DNA from: Microstegium vimineum
Taxonomy: Eukaryota; Streptophyta; Magnoliopsida; Poales; Poaceae
Direction: 5' to 3'
DNA: 64,000 bases
NCBI GenBank assembly: GCA_022036555.1
Contig: CM039127.1
Span: 52,898,122-52,962,121, forward strand
In this document: in pieces, positions 1 to 12,922 of the stretch
How positions within the stretch are numbered: position 1 is the first letter of the stretch
How the letters are laid out: each line of letters opens with the position of its first letter
Translations under genes and position numbers: made by a program
The notes under the pieces: model-generated
Database searches by the model: none
What the model was told of the DNA's origin: nothing
What the model saw: the letters and a program-made list of their open reading frames with translations, nothing else

Positions 1-3000
1 AGTACGTCATCTCTGACCCAATGACCTCTGTCATAAGCTGCTAGATGTTGATCAACCTCGTATCAACGATTCTGAAAAAAGAAAACAAATGGTAAGTCAG
101 CTTACTCAATATAAATAACCATGCTAATAAGAGAAACAACTCCATGAAAGATCTTATGTGAGGTTATTATAAAAAATAACTAGTGGGGAGACCTCTGACC
201 AAAACGTTGCCAAATGTGCTCAATTAAATCGTCTTTTAGTTTAGTGTGGATAGAGTGAACACGGATAGCAGAATTTCTACGTCAAACATCATTAAAGCAT
301 GGTTACTATGAGGCCTTTTGCACTTCTGGAGGAAGAACAATTGATGCTCCAGGAATTGCATTTAGATCAATAGATCCCTTGCATTTCTCCCTTGTCTTCC
401 ACTATCATGTTGATCGGCATAGGTTGATCTTCCACTATCAATTGTTGATCTTCCACTATCAATTGATGTTTCCATCATCAAAGTTGATGATAGTTTTGTC
501 TTTTGATCTCTTTTTAGAATTTTGATTTCGTGGGTCACTTTTTTGTGGTGCTAATTGAGATTCATTTCCCATAGGTGGTCATGTTACCGAAAAATGAGGA
601 ATGAATGATTGTCTAGCTTGTAAAAAGCTCGTAAAACCACGAGGTGGATAGTAATCCATACCACTGAAAATTCAAGCAACCCATTCTACTGAATTTAATA
701 TATCTAGTGAACTAACTATTTCTGAAGATACTAGAACCACAGCTACTATAGCAAGAAATTTACATAAAAATACAGATTTGTCGATGTGGCTGCTGAAGGT
801 GTGGCTTGTGGCAAAGGTCTAGGCCACCATGGCCAAGATCCATGGCGCCGAGGTTCGTACCACGTGGGCGCCACGTCGGCTTCTGCGGGGCTTACGATGG
901 CGCCAAACCGCCTGGCGCCGAGACGTGTAACCTCGGCGCTGAATTCATTTTCTGAAATCTTTTCGCCCGGGATCTGAGATTCTTTCGGAAAAAGGGTCAA
1001 ATAGTAAAAAAGACGGGTGAGATGAACGACGGAGGAATCGCTGGCTCGATTTTTTTTTGCACGTTCTCTTTCCTCCACCTAGAATGAATGCTGATTTGTA
1101 CAACCAAATAGCTAGCTGACTCAGCCTTGTTGCGGACGCCCTTGTACTCTCCGGCTGCGGCGAGCAGACTCCGACATCCGGTCCTCTCTCTCGCATTCCA
1201 TGTGTCCAAGGCTAACCTAGAGTGGTTCAACAGGAAGGCGTCGCTTTTCTAGTCACGTAGGCCCTATACGGCGTACGCTCCGTACAGGTCGGCAGGTCGG
1301 GGAGCACCTACGGCGTCAGCTCCGGGCGGATCTGCTTGGGAAGGCTACAATCCTGCTTGACTTCAAGGACAGCGGGAGCCCATGTATGGAGTTGTTCCAA
1401 ATTCACTCCAGGATATAGGCCGGGCTTCTGACGGAGCGGAGCGGAGGTCCGTCGCCGGAGGCTTGGGCCGGAGCGTAGCGGATTTCAACATAAGCTTGAT
1501 ATCAGCTTTAACTAATCCTAATCCCCTTTTCTTAATTAAATAAAACATGAAATAAGAATTTATTTAAACATAGGGATTAATCCTAATCCCCTTTTCTTAA
1601 TTAAATAATTAATTAAACATGAAATAAGAATTTATTTAAACATTTCAAATTTATCCTAAACTTTTTGTACAGGTTGATATCATCATAAAACAGCTACAAA
1701 TCAATTTTCATAATTTTTAGATATTTATTTTGGCCTATAAAAAATCATAGAAGTTGTATTTATTAATTAAAAGAGGTAATTTTAAAACATGCAAAAACTA
1801 TTCATTTTCTAGGTTTCATATTTTTGCTAGGTAGAAAACATCATAAAGAGGTTACACAAAAATTTTCATGAATTTAACATGCACCAATAATTAGTTATGA
1901 AATAAACAAATATCAGTACTATGGAAAAATATCAAAAGGTACTGTTTATGCGCCGAAATAGCCTGCAAAACCGTCCAAGGTTGAAAAGTTAACTTTTTCA
2001 AGAGTTAGAGGGTCAATGTTATTCGGTTTTGAAGTTTAAGGTTGAAATCTGAACTTTTGTGATAGTTGGAGGTTCTAAAGTGAACTTAACCCTTTTAATA
2101 AACGGGACCTAGCTAGATCGTCTAAGCACAAGTTCTGATGACATTGTAGAGCAGCCACACGATTTAGGACAGGAAATTCGCGTGGTGAATATACTCCGTA
2201 TCAGAGAGGAGGACGACGTACAGCATGAGCTAGCTAAGCTTGGGAGCAATTAGGAAGACGACGACCGATCGGCGATCGCCATCCAAATTTCTGCACGCGC
2301 CGGCCGGAACAAACGTCCGCATGCAGTGCAAGCACGTTTTAAACTCATTAAAAACATGCAAGGCATGAGCGATCCTTTAAAAAAATGCAAATCTTCATCG
2401 GATTACAAAAAAAGAATTGGTTTATTGGTGCTGCAACTATTTTTAAAAATTGATTTCTATTAACGGTTGACTTAAGTCTACTGTTCTTAATAAAAATAAC
2501 TTAATTTAAGAGGTGGTTGGCATAAGCAACCATCGCTGAAAATGAACCTCCTCCGAAAAGTAAGTACATTTCTAGGGAGACGTTTTATAACCTAAAGTGC
2601 TCTTGTAGCTGGTTAATTACAAACAGTTTGCTAAGTAAACCGTTATGGTAAGAAATAGGAGGTGTTTTAAAATAAAACTATATATTTTATACTAGTGATG
2701 GTGTTAATTAGTTCTGGTTGTTGTTGGAAAAGTGTCGTTCTTTCCTTTACTGGGACCTGCTTATTCTCATGCAGATGACAATGGATCGATCTATATCTGT
2801 CATATATGTATAGTGTATGAAGGAAGTGAAGAATTGAATAATGAAGACATGCATGAGTGTGCAATGCAAAAGGCAACCGACCACATATATATCGACTGGA
2901 CGGGGTCATCCAATAGTAGTGCGCATATACCTACTGCCCCGACCGGCCTATCTATATATTAGTTTCGCTAAATTTTAAGTTATGTTGAATGTTTATGTTA

Positions 3001-3400
3001 ATTTGTTATGAAGAAAAAACATCATTTATTTGCTTAAAAGTACTACTGAAACAGTGTTGATGAACATAATCTTTTTTTTCCATCTATTGTTATCTAGCTC
3101 TCTCAGCATCCACATATGTCACAATATACATATGTAGCCACCCGACCGGACGGACGGTTAGCTATAGGCATGTCACCTGAAACATACATGTAAGTACACC
3201 GAACTTAAGAGTATCAACCTATCGTTTTTGCCACCCTGAAATCTTGAAAGTTTGATTTTATTTTCAGACAACCGACGACGTCATATATAAGGTTCGTTTG
3301 ATTGGGTCGTGGCTATCGTGAAAAACTGTTATAGTTACGAGAAAGCTGATGTAGGATGTGAGTTGTAGAAAAACTAAAAGTTATTTGGCTAACAGGTATA
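1..3400. other. Intergenic, no gene seen
   Basis: I see no supportable gene in this AT-rich stretch. It holds a 21-bp direct duplication at 424-465 (unit begins TTGATCTTCCACTATC), a GC-rich island at 780-1480 with an inverted GGCGCCGAGGTT / AACCTCGGCGCT pair at about 845-940, and a 65-bp tandem duplication at 1513-1645. The open frames here are short and show no family features. Old transposon sequence is likely but not classifiable by eye. Confidence 0.5.
1513..1645. repeat. Tandem duplication, period about 65 bp
   Basis: Two adjacent copies start at 1513 and 1578, both beginning TAATCCTAATCCCCTTTTC. The second has a short AT-rich insertion (extra TTAATTAA). The recent look of the copies suggests replication slippage inside AT-rich intergenic DNA. 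Confidence 0.75.
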
Positions 3401-4311
3401 AAATAAAATACGGTAAAGACTTCATCACGGCTCGCTGCATCCACTGCCTTTAGACTGTCTCCAAGGGTGAGAACGTAAAAACGAGACCCATTTCGCCTCC
3501 CCAACGCAAACCTTATCCTCTCCAACAGAGCCCCTTTCACCTTCCTCCTCGCTGCGCCGCCTTTGCTTCCCGTCTCTGCGGCACGCCGTGCCATTCCGGC
3601 TCCTCGTCACAGACCTTTGTCGCTGCCTCCTCGGCACCCGCCATGGCCGCTGCGGGCAAGCTCGTCTTCGCCGTCCTTGTCGGCCTCGCTGGTCTCCCGC
3701 CACCGCCCTAGCATCAGATCTGCAAACGGTCACGCCGTCCTCGCCGGCCGCGCCCTCGCCATCCTCTCCAACACCTGCCGCGGCGGCTGGTGGTCGATTT
3801 GGCCCGATGGTGCTCCGTCACGTCCTCGACCACGCACGCGGGGTAGTTGCTGGGCACCGGCGACGCGGCCCGGCAAGGTCCGCCGGATGACAGCGGGAGC
3901 GGGGGCCACGGTGAACACGGAGGCGGAGGCAGCGACCCAGGCAGCACCGACAGGGCCGGCCATCGAGATGCATCACAAGGTAGGAGATGCCCGTAACAGG
4001 CTAGCATTCAATCAACACCCATCCTCGGCGGGGTTGACGGGCGCTCTCCGCTCTTCAGCAACGCTAGCTATCCACCACCTCTACCACCACCTCCACCGAA
4101 AACCCCATCCGCCGCCATTTGCGTCCGATCTGGGTCACCACGACCGAGATCCGAGCGGCACCTACAGATCCACCACGACGCGCTGCGGAGATCCACGACG
4201 ACACAGCTACTCCGACCGGCGGACGCCTGCTCGCCATCAGTTCGACGTCAGGACCCCAACGACATCCGCGACGGCAACAACTACTCTGGGTCGACGCGGT
4301 GACTTCAGGCC
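3400..4311. other. GC-rich leader region upstream of the 4312 gene
   Basis: This stretch is CG-rich with CCACCACC runs and frequent CpG, unlike the AT-rich DNA on its left. Long open frames exist on both strands (for example a 279-codon frame at 3563-4402), but their composition is Pro/Arg/Ala/Ser-rich and they show no domain, so I treat them as composition artefacts. It ends at a good splice acceptor (CTTCAG before 4309), directly before ATG 4312. The region could be a 5' UTR or promoter of the next gene, or a GC-rich transposon fragment. Confidence 0.35.
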
Positions 4312-7300
4312 ATGGATCAGTATACCAAGGATCCTGTGGTTGTGTGGGATGAGGATGTTCCATCTGAGATCCACACGAACAATGACCTGCTGCAACAACT
4401 AGTTAAAGAGATGGATGGCCAAGTGCAGTGCGAGAAAGTCCTCTTCAAGGCATCCGTGCAGTCCAAGGGTGCTATCCATGAAGTGTTCGATGAAATGTAC
4501 CTTAGGAAGGAGACATTAGTGCAGCAGAAACAGGTGATGTTCATGGATCCAGCAATATTACAGGGCCAGAATCAGGTAAATAAACTAGCAATTTTGATTG
4601 TTTTGGTTTAGCATTTTTGTGTTTTGATTTTGGAATTTTTTAGTATTTTATTGACTTACCATTGTTGTTCTAAAGGACTATGCAGACTGCAGTGGGAGTT
4701 TTTGTTGGTGAAAACTATATTAACGGTGCGAATGTGTCTCCACTGATGGTGGAAAATGCTGCTGACAGTGGACGCCCGGCAGTTTCAAGTCTGAACTGCC
4801 CACCATTCCTTGTTGTTGAGGCCTGCAGGGAGCGCTTGGTATCTACTTTTTCTCTGAATAAGAATAAACAGTCCAACATATACTACTTGCTACATGCATG
4901 CATCTTGTTGAACAAAGGTTATGATAATCCAGTGCCTCACTTGCATTGGTTTTTGTTATTAACAGAGTTAGTTCTTCCAAGTTTTTTTATCGTCATTAGT
5001 ACTATTAAACTGTAAGGACCTGAGTAGCGTAGAGGGGGGGGGGGGAATAGGCCTGTTTAAAATCAAACTCCAGTTTGCTATTAGCACAGGCGCTGCACTG
5101 CCGGCCTTTACCCCGGCACTGTCGTGGGTGCCCGACACTGCTGCTCTCTGGGGCGGCAGTGCTGGTCATCTGGACAGAACTAAGCACAATTCAAAAACTA
5201 TAAAGGATATGGAAATTCTGCTTGAATCAAAACCTTCCTAGAGGTGTAGTGAACCTCTAGCACCACTTGAAAGTGGTAGCAACACACCCATGGTGTAGAT
5301 CGGGTCCAAACCCTAGAAATCACCTTGAGAGCAATATATATCAAAGTAGAGAGACAAGCACAAGATGACACAAGATTTGACCCGTGTTCAGCTCGCCACC
5401 AAGGCTTGCCTACGTTCACGTTGTTGAGGTGCGCCACACAAGGCTCAAGCTCACCACAAAGGTTTGCTCTTTCCTCGGTCTCAAGTCAAGAGAGAGAACT
5501 CTTGAGATGAGGGGTAATGTATTAGCAAAGTGGTGGTGTTACAAACCTCCCTAGGCCGCCACACAAGGTTGGCAAGCTCAAGGGCAACGCCTAGCCGGCT
5601 AGGAGCCAAGCTCCAAGAGTAACAAACTCAAACCGTCGGTCACCACGTGAACCAAATGCTTGTAGAAGTTGAAGATTCGAGGGAGAAACTTCTTCTCAAG
5701 CTTGGAGGTTCAATCTCTCAAAGATTTGAGTGGAATCAATGGAGGAGAGTGTTGGAGCAACCAAGAGAGAGTAGGGAGCAAGAAGAGAGCTTCTCTGTTG
5801 TTTCTGCGAATGAGAACTGAGTGAATGAGCAAAGTTACCGTTGGGGGGAGTGAGGAGGTAAGGAAATACCCCCTCACTGCCCACACTCAGAAAACAAGTC
5901 GCGGTAGTGCCGGCCTAGGGGCGCGCCAGTGCCGGACTGCGTGGCACCGCCGGCCTGAGGCCCGGCACTACCGGCCTGGCAGAGACAGCAAGGAATAAAG
6001 AATGGAAATGCTGGCTGTTGTGCCAAAGATATATGTGGAGGTGTATGATGTATGGATAGATATAACATTTGGTTCACTTGTTGGCATGCGCGTTGAATCC
6101 CTTTTAATAGTACGGCATACCTAACTCAAATTCGAAATATAAAATGAATCAAAGTCTTTTTGAGCTTGTTGTCATGCACTTTTGTAATTGGAGGGGTCCG
6201 TCAACCTGTTCATCAACCTCCTTTCATTCAACCTGCTCTTCATACTTGAAGAGTCTCATTAGTCCTCTAATTATATTGTCATGTCACCAAAACTCACTTA
6301 GGGCTTGATTGCACTTTCATAAACGTAGGGCGTCCATCCTTGCGCAAGAGGAGGAGCTTAACAGAGTACCATGCTCTCTTCCTTGCCATTGATTTTTCGC
6401 TGGCAAGTATCTCGATCTTACACATAGTCCATGACATGTTTGGTGAATCTCTCTTCTTATTCGTTGTGGTGTTTTAAGTTTCTAGTGGTTCACTGCTATA
6501 AGATATGTACTCCTTTTGTTTTACAGATAGAGAGCGATGAAGGTATTCTTTGGGTACCAGATGTCAGAGAGACCTATGAGTCACTCGCAAAAAGGGGTAT
6601 TTTAGCTATATTATTGCTTAATTCTTAACACTATTTTGCCTACCAAATGCACTTGATTTGTGGTATATTCTAGCTACCAAACAAGGGTGATAAAAGTGAA
6701 ATACGACCTTGATGTGGTATGGTAGCTCTAAAGTGGTATGATAGCCTTTGATCTTTCAATATCTCAGTAGAAATACTCAATATTTTCTAATGAGGACATT
6801 TTACTTGTTCTGATATGCCAAATAAGTAGAACTCTACTTGAACCATAGAAATGAAACTAAGACATCCCTTCCGATAGGCACAAGCGATCGAAAATGAGAT
6901 ATTGATCTTTATGTTTTGTGATGTAACTATAGGGCCAATGATAGTTGGATCGGTTGGGGTTTCATATTCTAGTTGAAATACCACGAATTGACGTGACTGC
7001 ATGTGCACTAATTAGTTACTTAACTTCATTGGGAATTGACAACTAAATATACTCTAGCTAGGCAATATTGTGGCAAGATCAAGGCAAAATAATACAAACC
7101 ATTTGGCAACTTTTACAGCATTCTTCTCTAATCTTTCTTTGTTTTTTCTGTGTTCTTACATTGCAGGTTCCAAGTTATCTAGCAAGGGGAGATCAAGTAT
7201 TCACAAAGAAGGTATGATGTGTGCAATATGTAAATAATTACATATATGGTGAGAGAATTCATTTCATGCCTCTTTTCCTAAATCTGTACTTCGTTAATTT

Positions 7301-8070
7301 CATGTAGGAAACTTATACTAAATCAACAAGCAAATTATTCATATTAGCTAAGCATTTTTTATGTTCTAGGTTTTATTATTTTTCATGTGTTCAAATTATT
7401 AGCCATTTGCTTATAGTAGAATACATCTTTAGGAAATTCAAGCTTGATTCTGTATTCTTCATGGGCAACGCAAACTGAAATTTAGATATGCTTGAACAAC
7501 TGTAGGACTTAGAAAATGTGATGTTTCCATACAGGAATAAAAGGAGACTTGGTTATCAAGCTCAAATTGTGGCCTAGGCTGGTGGAGGTCTAGTTCTAGA
7601 AACATGACTAGGTACACCCAGTCATTTAAACGGCCCTTCCTAATTCCTCCATATTACACAAGATATGACATGGTAGTGTTGCTGATTATAAAAATGGCTA
7701 TGGCCTGGACAAAACTATATACTCGTTTAGGCAATAAAATGATTTTAATTAGACAATGATATGATAATAGACATGCAATATAATATGGTTTTATGAACTT
7801 TTGAGAAAAAGAAAACAATGTACTTAATTATGCAAAATAACATGGTTTTGTGAGCTCGGTTTACCAAAATACTACATTGTTTTATGATTATGCAGTCCTA
7901 AATCACGTGTTGTATACTGAATCTTGTGCTACTTGACCTACTTCTGATTAAAATTACATGTTTTGACTATGTAGTTGTGCTGGTTCCTTGTGTCTAAAAT
8001 TGATGTTTTTCTCAATGATATGTTTTTTTTTTCAGATTCTGCACGAAGGGAAGCAATTTTACATTTTTGA
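4312..8070 (+). CDS. Unknown plant protein, five exons, 188 aa
   Basis: Joined exons are 4312-4575, 4686-4838, 6527-6596, 7167-7211 and 8036-8070. They sum to 567 nt, exactly 188 codons plus TGA, with GT/AG at every junction and matching phases (0,0,1,1). The start at 4312 follows a CTTCAG acceptor, so a 5' UTR intron is likely. The protein is acidic at the N-terminus (begins MDQYTKDPVVVWDEDVPSE), hydrophilic, with no signal peptide, membrane segment or motif I recognise. The C-terminus is basic (KLSSKGRSSIHKE). Intron 2 (1.7 kb) is mostly a solo LTR (5011-6319). A frame kept open across five small exons supports a transcribed gene, but it could also be a captured gene fragment or a truncated copy of a longer gene. 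I do not assign a function. Confidence 0.45.
5011..6319. mobile_element. Solo LTR (1309 bp), TSD TAAAC
   Basis: The element begins TGTAAGGACC and ends GCACTTTCA, with the 5-bp target duplication TAAAC at 5006-5010 and 6320-6324. There is no internal coding region and no second LTR, so it is a solo LTR or a small non-autonomous element. It shares its start layout (AGAGGGGGG then GAATAG near base 25) and its end (CAAAAC...GGGCTT...CTTTCA) with the element at 39470-41325, so the two belong to one broad family. A poly-G run lies at 5034-5045. It sits in intron 2 of the 4312-8070 gene. Confidence 0.8.
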
Positions 8071-10566
8071 TGAGAGTTGAATGATGCTTTTTTGCTTCAG
8101 TTTTATGTGCAGTGTTTTTGAACATATAAAACCTAATTTGCTCGTCAGGTTGATAAAATTTTGTATGAACAGGAGATATGTGATTTGTATTTGTGCAGTT
8201 TTCATATATTCTTGTTACTTCATTTTAATATTGTACTATCGGCAAATCTTGACCAGCCAGCTTGTAGGCACCGCATCTCACCCGTGGCAAAGCAGTCCAG
8301 GTGCAAAAAGTTGCGACAACAGTTTTTGCTAGAAAAGGAAAGACGACAGTAGATTATGTGTGTGGCAGCCAAAAATGGAATGACCGTGCAGATGGTCTAT
8401 AGCTGCCTCCATAAAATGCACCTTTTATATTTATTTCTTTTAAAACAACTATAAAAGAGGTTTTTATTTCATCCATTTTTAAAAACAGAAAGCCAAAAAC
8501 AGTGTCAAATTAGCTTTTAAAAATGTACTAAAAAATAGTTGCTTCTAAAAAACGCTGCTTCAAAAAACATCCCCTTTGATTGGGCTTTTGGTTTTTAAGA
8601 CAAAAAACAGAAGCCAAAAGCTCAACCAAACAGACACAGACGATAAAAACACAATTAGTGCGCGTGGGGCTTTTGCTTCCCATGGACGCTGCCTTGCTTG
8701 CTTTTCACTGTATCATTGCTGGTCCTCAATAATTAAATATATGTGGAGCTTTGTTGCCTGTGCACAATGCGCTAGAATTATTTTCAAGTAGGAGGTCGCA
8801 ATTATTCTTGGTTCGTCATAAGTTTATACACTAATTTACAATAAAATGAATACATATATACAATAGTTGTGTGAATATAGTAAATGAGGATATTTAATAT
8901 TTATCATAGTGTACCTAGTAATAAATTACTTTAATCTCATCAAATTAGCTACAAAATAAATTATTCTGCAGAAAAGTAGTTCTATATATATACAAAGGGA
9001 TTTGCTAAATTTCAGGTGTCTGAAATTTAGTTTCCTTTCAGGCGACAGTTATTACATATATTTTATACTAAAATTACAGTTTTAGTTCGTTACAATTTAT
9101 GTAGACACAGTCTGTAATTTTTTATTTTAGAAATAAAAAACCCGTTAAACAAAACTATGACAAAATCTTATAAATATTGGCAAAAAAACAATTTAACAAT
9201 TACAATTATTTCTATAGGAGGACAAGGAAAAAAAATTAATGTTATAACACAAAAAGAAAACAAATACAAAATTAACAAGTAACTTATAGTAATTGGTGGT
9301 ATATTAGTGTTGTATAAAATCAACTTAAATTTCAGACACCTGAACTATAGAAAAAGTGATATACAAACGGTAACCCGGATGGGAAGGGTAAGCTAGCTAG
9401 GTGGAGAATATTCTATATGTGTTTGTGGCAGTTAAGTTAGTTGGTACGTGTGTAGAATGGCGACCCATGCACGCACGGAAGCACTAAATAAATAAATAAA
9501 TATAATATAATCTGAAATAATGGGTGTGAGAGAGGAGAGAAGCAGCTTGCGTTACGCAGTGCTTTTTTGCTTTAATTTGCATGGAGAGAAACTAGAGCTA
9601 GCGAATGAATTAATACTACGTACGGTTGATGCATGCTATATATGCCATGCCTCCAATGACTTGGGTACGTACGACGTGTCCATGAATGCAGCTAGCATAG
9701 CATGCATGCAACAACAATTGCTAGCTATCTAGCTGCTGCTTTTTGCCTAGCTTTTGCGTTTGCTTCCTAGCTACTATTACCTCCCTCCTCGATCTATCGT
9801 TGCTTGCTTTGCATTTCAGCAATGCAATGGCGGTTGCGTTGCGTGCAATAATGGGGCTAGTAGTAGTATTTGTTATTTGATCGATCGGGTTGCAATTGCT
9901 TAACCCCGATCGATCGAGGAGAGGAGGAGACCGCCGGGGCAGGACAAGCACACTGCACACGCCGCCGCAGTTGTCGAATTCGAGTCCGTTCGAGCAAGCA
10001 ATCCCGACCGGCCGGTACGGTGCCCCGCAAGGAAGGAATAAACCAACCACATAATAACAGTACATGTACATGTCCATTAACGGCAACTATATACATATAT
10101 GAACAATGCATGCATACATGATATATACAGCATCGCATCGCATCGCATTCGGCAGATAGAGGTAGCATCGATAGGGCATTGTACTACAACTTCAGTTTAG
10201 CATCCTCTTCCTCTTCCATCTTCTTCTTAGCTTGCATTCCATTCCATTCCTAGCATGCATCTAGAGGGAAACTGAAGCACTAGCTTGTTGTTGGTTAATT
10301 GCGTCCCAAATTAACTCGATCGATCTTGTCGAGATAGATAGGTAGCCAGCTGTGTAGCTAGATACGAGCAGGAGGGGATCAAGGAGAAAGAAGAAGAGAC
10401 GATATATCATTCAATTCGTTCATTCATTGATCGATCGATCGATCGATCGATCAGAGAATTGAAGAAGAAGAAGAGCTAGGAGGAGGAAGAAGAAGAAGAA
10501 GAAGCAATAAAGAGCACGCCGGCCGGCCGCAGCCAATCAATCAATCCATCCGACTATATATCGACG
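8071..10566. other. Intergenic, no gene; MITE-like DNA
   Basis: No coding region seen. Around 8570-8640 there is an inverted pair (GGGCTTTTGGTTTTT / AAAAACAGAAGCCAAAAGC) typical of a small TIR element. A clearer TIR element is at 8998-9356. From about 9900 the sequence is the GC-richer promoter side of the exonuclease gene. A GATC run (about 10428-10456) and GAAGAA purine repeats (10460-10505) probably lie in its 5' UTR. Confidence 0.45.
8998..9356. mobile_element. MITE-like TIR element
   Basis: A perfect 19-bp inverted repeat lies at 9011-9029 (TTCAGGTGTCTGAAATTTA) and 9326-9344. The core is AT-rich and non-coding. The outer boundaries are approximate and I could not identify the target duplication, so the superfamily is open. 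Confidence 0.6.
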
Positions 10567-11689
10567 ATGAGAGAGATCGTCTTCTTCGACGTGGAGACGA
10601 CGTCTCCGTTGCAGTCGGCGTCGGGGCGGTGGTGGCTGCTGGAGTTCGGTGCCATCCTGGTGTGCCCCAGGAAGCTGGTGGAGGTGGGCAGCTACGACAC
10701 CCTCATCCGCCCGGGCGACCTCTCTGCCGTCTCCAGGCGATTCACGGACGTCGAGTCGGAGGCGGCGCCGACCTTCAAGGAAGTGGCCGACAAGATATTC
10801 CAAATCATGGACGGTATGTTTTTGTTGTTGTTGTTGTTTTGTTCTTGGTCATGCAATGCTTATGCTTATGCTTAGCTCGACCTGGGTGATGATCGATATG
10901 ATGATGGAACTCCACTCCCACATATATCCAGGCCGCGTTTGGGCTGGGCACAACATCCAGCGCTTCGACTGCCCCCGCATCCGCGAGGCGTTCGCCGACA
11001 TCGGGCGCCCGGCCCCGGAGCCCACCGGGATCATCGACTCCCTCAACGTCCTGGCGTCCGAGTTCGGCCGCCGCGCCGGGGACCTCAAGATGGCAACCCT
11101 CGCCACCTACTTTGGCATCGGCAAGCAGAAGCACAGGAGCCTGGACGACGCGCGCATGAACCTGGAGGTGCTCAAGCACTGCGCTACCGTCCTGCTGCTC
11201 GAGTCCAGCCTGCCACACGTCCTCTGCGCGCAGCACCAGGTTGACGACGGCGCCGCGGTCACCAGGAGGAGGTCGGCGCAGGCGCAGGCCATCACCACTG
11301 CGACGCCTGCTGCTGCTAATTCTGCGACGCCTCCACCACCACCACCACCTAAGCATAAGCATACTGTGCACCAGCACCGGTCCCGGCCCGGCGTCTTATT
11401 GTCGCAGACCAAGCTGCCGTTCACCCCTGTGGCTGTGTCACGCCAGGCGGCACCAGCAGCAACTGCACCTGCACCTGCACCTGCACCTGCGGCCACCCCC
11501 ACCCCCACCTCCACCCCCTGCGGCAAGAGGAATAGCCTAGGCAAGGTGGTGCCGAGGCCCGTCGCCCACCAAGCTGCTGCTGCTGCTCCTCCGTTGAGCA
11601 GTAGTAGCACAAGCAGGCGCCCCGTGACGGCGACAGCCACGACGCCCTTCCACATGATCCTCAGGCACTCCAGGGCCATCCTCAGATGA
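10567..11689 (+). CDS. NEN-type DEDDh 3'-5' exonuclease, 334 aa
   Basis: Exons 10567-10813 and 10932-11689 join in phase 1 to give 334 codons plus TGA. The N-terminal half is a DnaQ-like exonuclease. Motif I is FFDVETT (Asp8, Glu10). Motif II has HN-x3-FDCPR (RVWAGHNIQRFDCPRI). Motif III is HRSLDDARMN, which gives the DEDDh His and Asp. This layout, with the RAGDLKMATLATYFGIG stretch before motif III, matches plant NEN proteins (NAC45/86-dependent exonuclease-domain), which degrade nuclei and DNA in differentiating sieve elements; that role is known for Arabidopsis NENs and inferred here. The C-terminal 130 residues are low complexity (poly-Pro near residue 195, Ala-Pro repeats, Ser/Thr/Arg tail). 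It is shorter than NEN1/2 (over 450 aa), closer to NEN4 in length. The GAAGAA/GATC-rich leader just upstream is probably the 5' UTR. Confidence 0.88.
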
Positions 11690-12922
11690 GATGATCCATC
11701 TTTCTTTCTTCCTTCCTTCTTTGGATGATCATCTACGGAGAAGAAGATGGATGGAGTTGCCAAATTATTATTGTTCCGGCTACCTCAAATCTGTCTGTCT
11801 TTTCCTAGCTGTAGCTCAACACACTACTACTACCAACAGACTGAAGATTCATCGACTGCCTAGCTAATTGGATTCATTCCTAGCTAATTTCATTCCATAT
11901 TTCCATTCAATTGTACAGTTCATCGATTTGATTTCATCCACGCACCTTAGTTTAACTGACTCGGTCCTACTTGTATAATTTGGTGTTGTGTAATAAGTTA
12001 GCAAACATGCCCTCATTTGTATAAATTACTACTCTGAATTATTCTTTCAAATGCGCTGTTCTCGGTCTGAATAATAATTCTTTCAAATGCTCTGTTCTCG
12101 GTTGCACATACACGTGAAGGATCCCTGTTTCATACACGAAGTGATTCCAGTTGCAAAACAAAAGCTCTCTGTTCTCTGTTGCGCATACGTGAAGCATTCC
12201 AGTTTGCGATGATTGTTGCAAAATGCTCTGTTCCCGGTTGCACATACGTCAAGGATTCTAATTTGGACCTGCTGATATATAACCAACAGATTCTTCCATC
12301 TCAAAGCTCACGGCATCAGATATTAATAAAAAAAAAATTTGCGCGTATTCAATATCGTCAAAATTTCACGGATGAAATCAACAAAGAAGCCCACCCGCTT
12401 TCAAGATGCTGTCTCCCTCTTTTGGAACTATATATACTCCCTCCCTTCCAAATTACAAGCTGTTATGACTTTCCTAGGTGTCCAGACAGTCAGAACAGCT
12501 TGTAATTCAGAACCGAGGGAGTATTATTCTTGCAGCATCCTCAGAAACCTCGCAAGTCACAGTTCATGGAAACATAACTGAAGATGCATTTCAATTTACA
12601 TCCAAACGCATGACGGTATTTACAGACACCGACACATGGACCCACCCAACCTTACCAACATTTAGCAGACACATACAACATCTGGTACATACACTGAACA
12701 CCTCGATCTATTTACATCCGAGAGCTCTGCTCCCTTCGATCATGCAGTTTCAAAAGCCACAGTCACAAGGGGCACCAAACGCTCTGACTCGACTCGGACT
12801 CTTCAATGAGCAGCTAGCAGCTTATAACGAAACAAACAAACTAGTTATATCCTCAGCTGGGCAGCGAAAATGTACAGGTTGCAGGGTACCAAAACAGGGT
12901 TAGGCAGGGTCAATGGGGATCA
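11690..12922. other. Intergenic between convergent genes
   Basis: This is the 3' flank shared by the exonuclease (+) and the unknown gene at 12923-14662 (-). Between about 12045 and 12260 there are four or more degenerate copies of a unit containing GCTCTGTTCTCGGTTGCACATAC, a minisatellite of about 60-70 bp period. A Stowaway MITE lies at 12437-12521. No gene seen. Confidence 0.6.
12437..12521. mobile_element. Stowaway-type MITE, 85 bp, TA TSD
   Basis: It begins CTCCCTCCCTTCC and ends ACCGAGGGAG, flanked on both sides by TA (12435-12436, 12522-12523). Internal inverted pairs (AATTACAAGCTGTT / ACAGCTTGTAATT) make nearly the whole element a hairpin. This is typical of Tc1/mariner-derived Stowaway MITEs. 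Confidence 0.85.

Noticed and set aside
3563..4402. A 279-codon open frame on the plus strand
   Set aside because: Pro/Arg/Ser/Ala-rich without domain; equally long frames exist on the opposite strand, as expected for high-GC DNA. It also overlaps the better-supported exon at 4312 in another frame.
11107..11763. Minus-strand frame of 218 codons
   Set aside because: Antisense of the exonuclease exon 2 with its GC-rich low-complexity tail.
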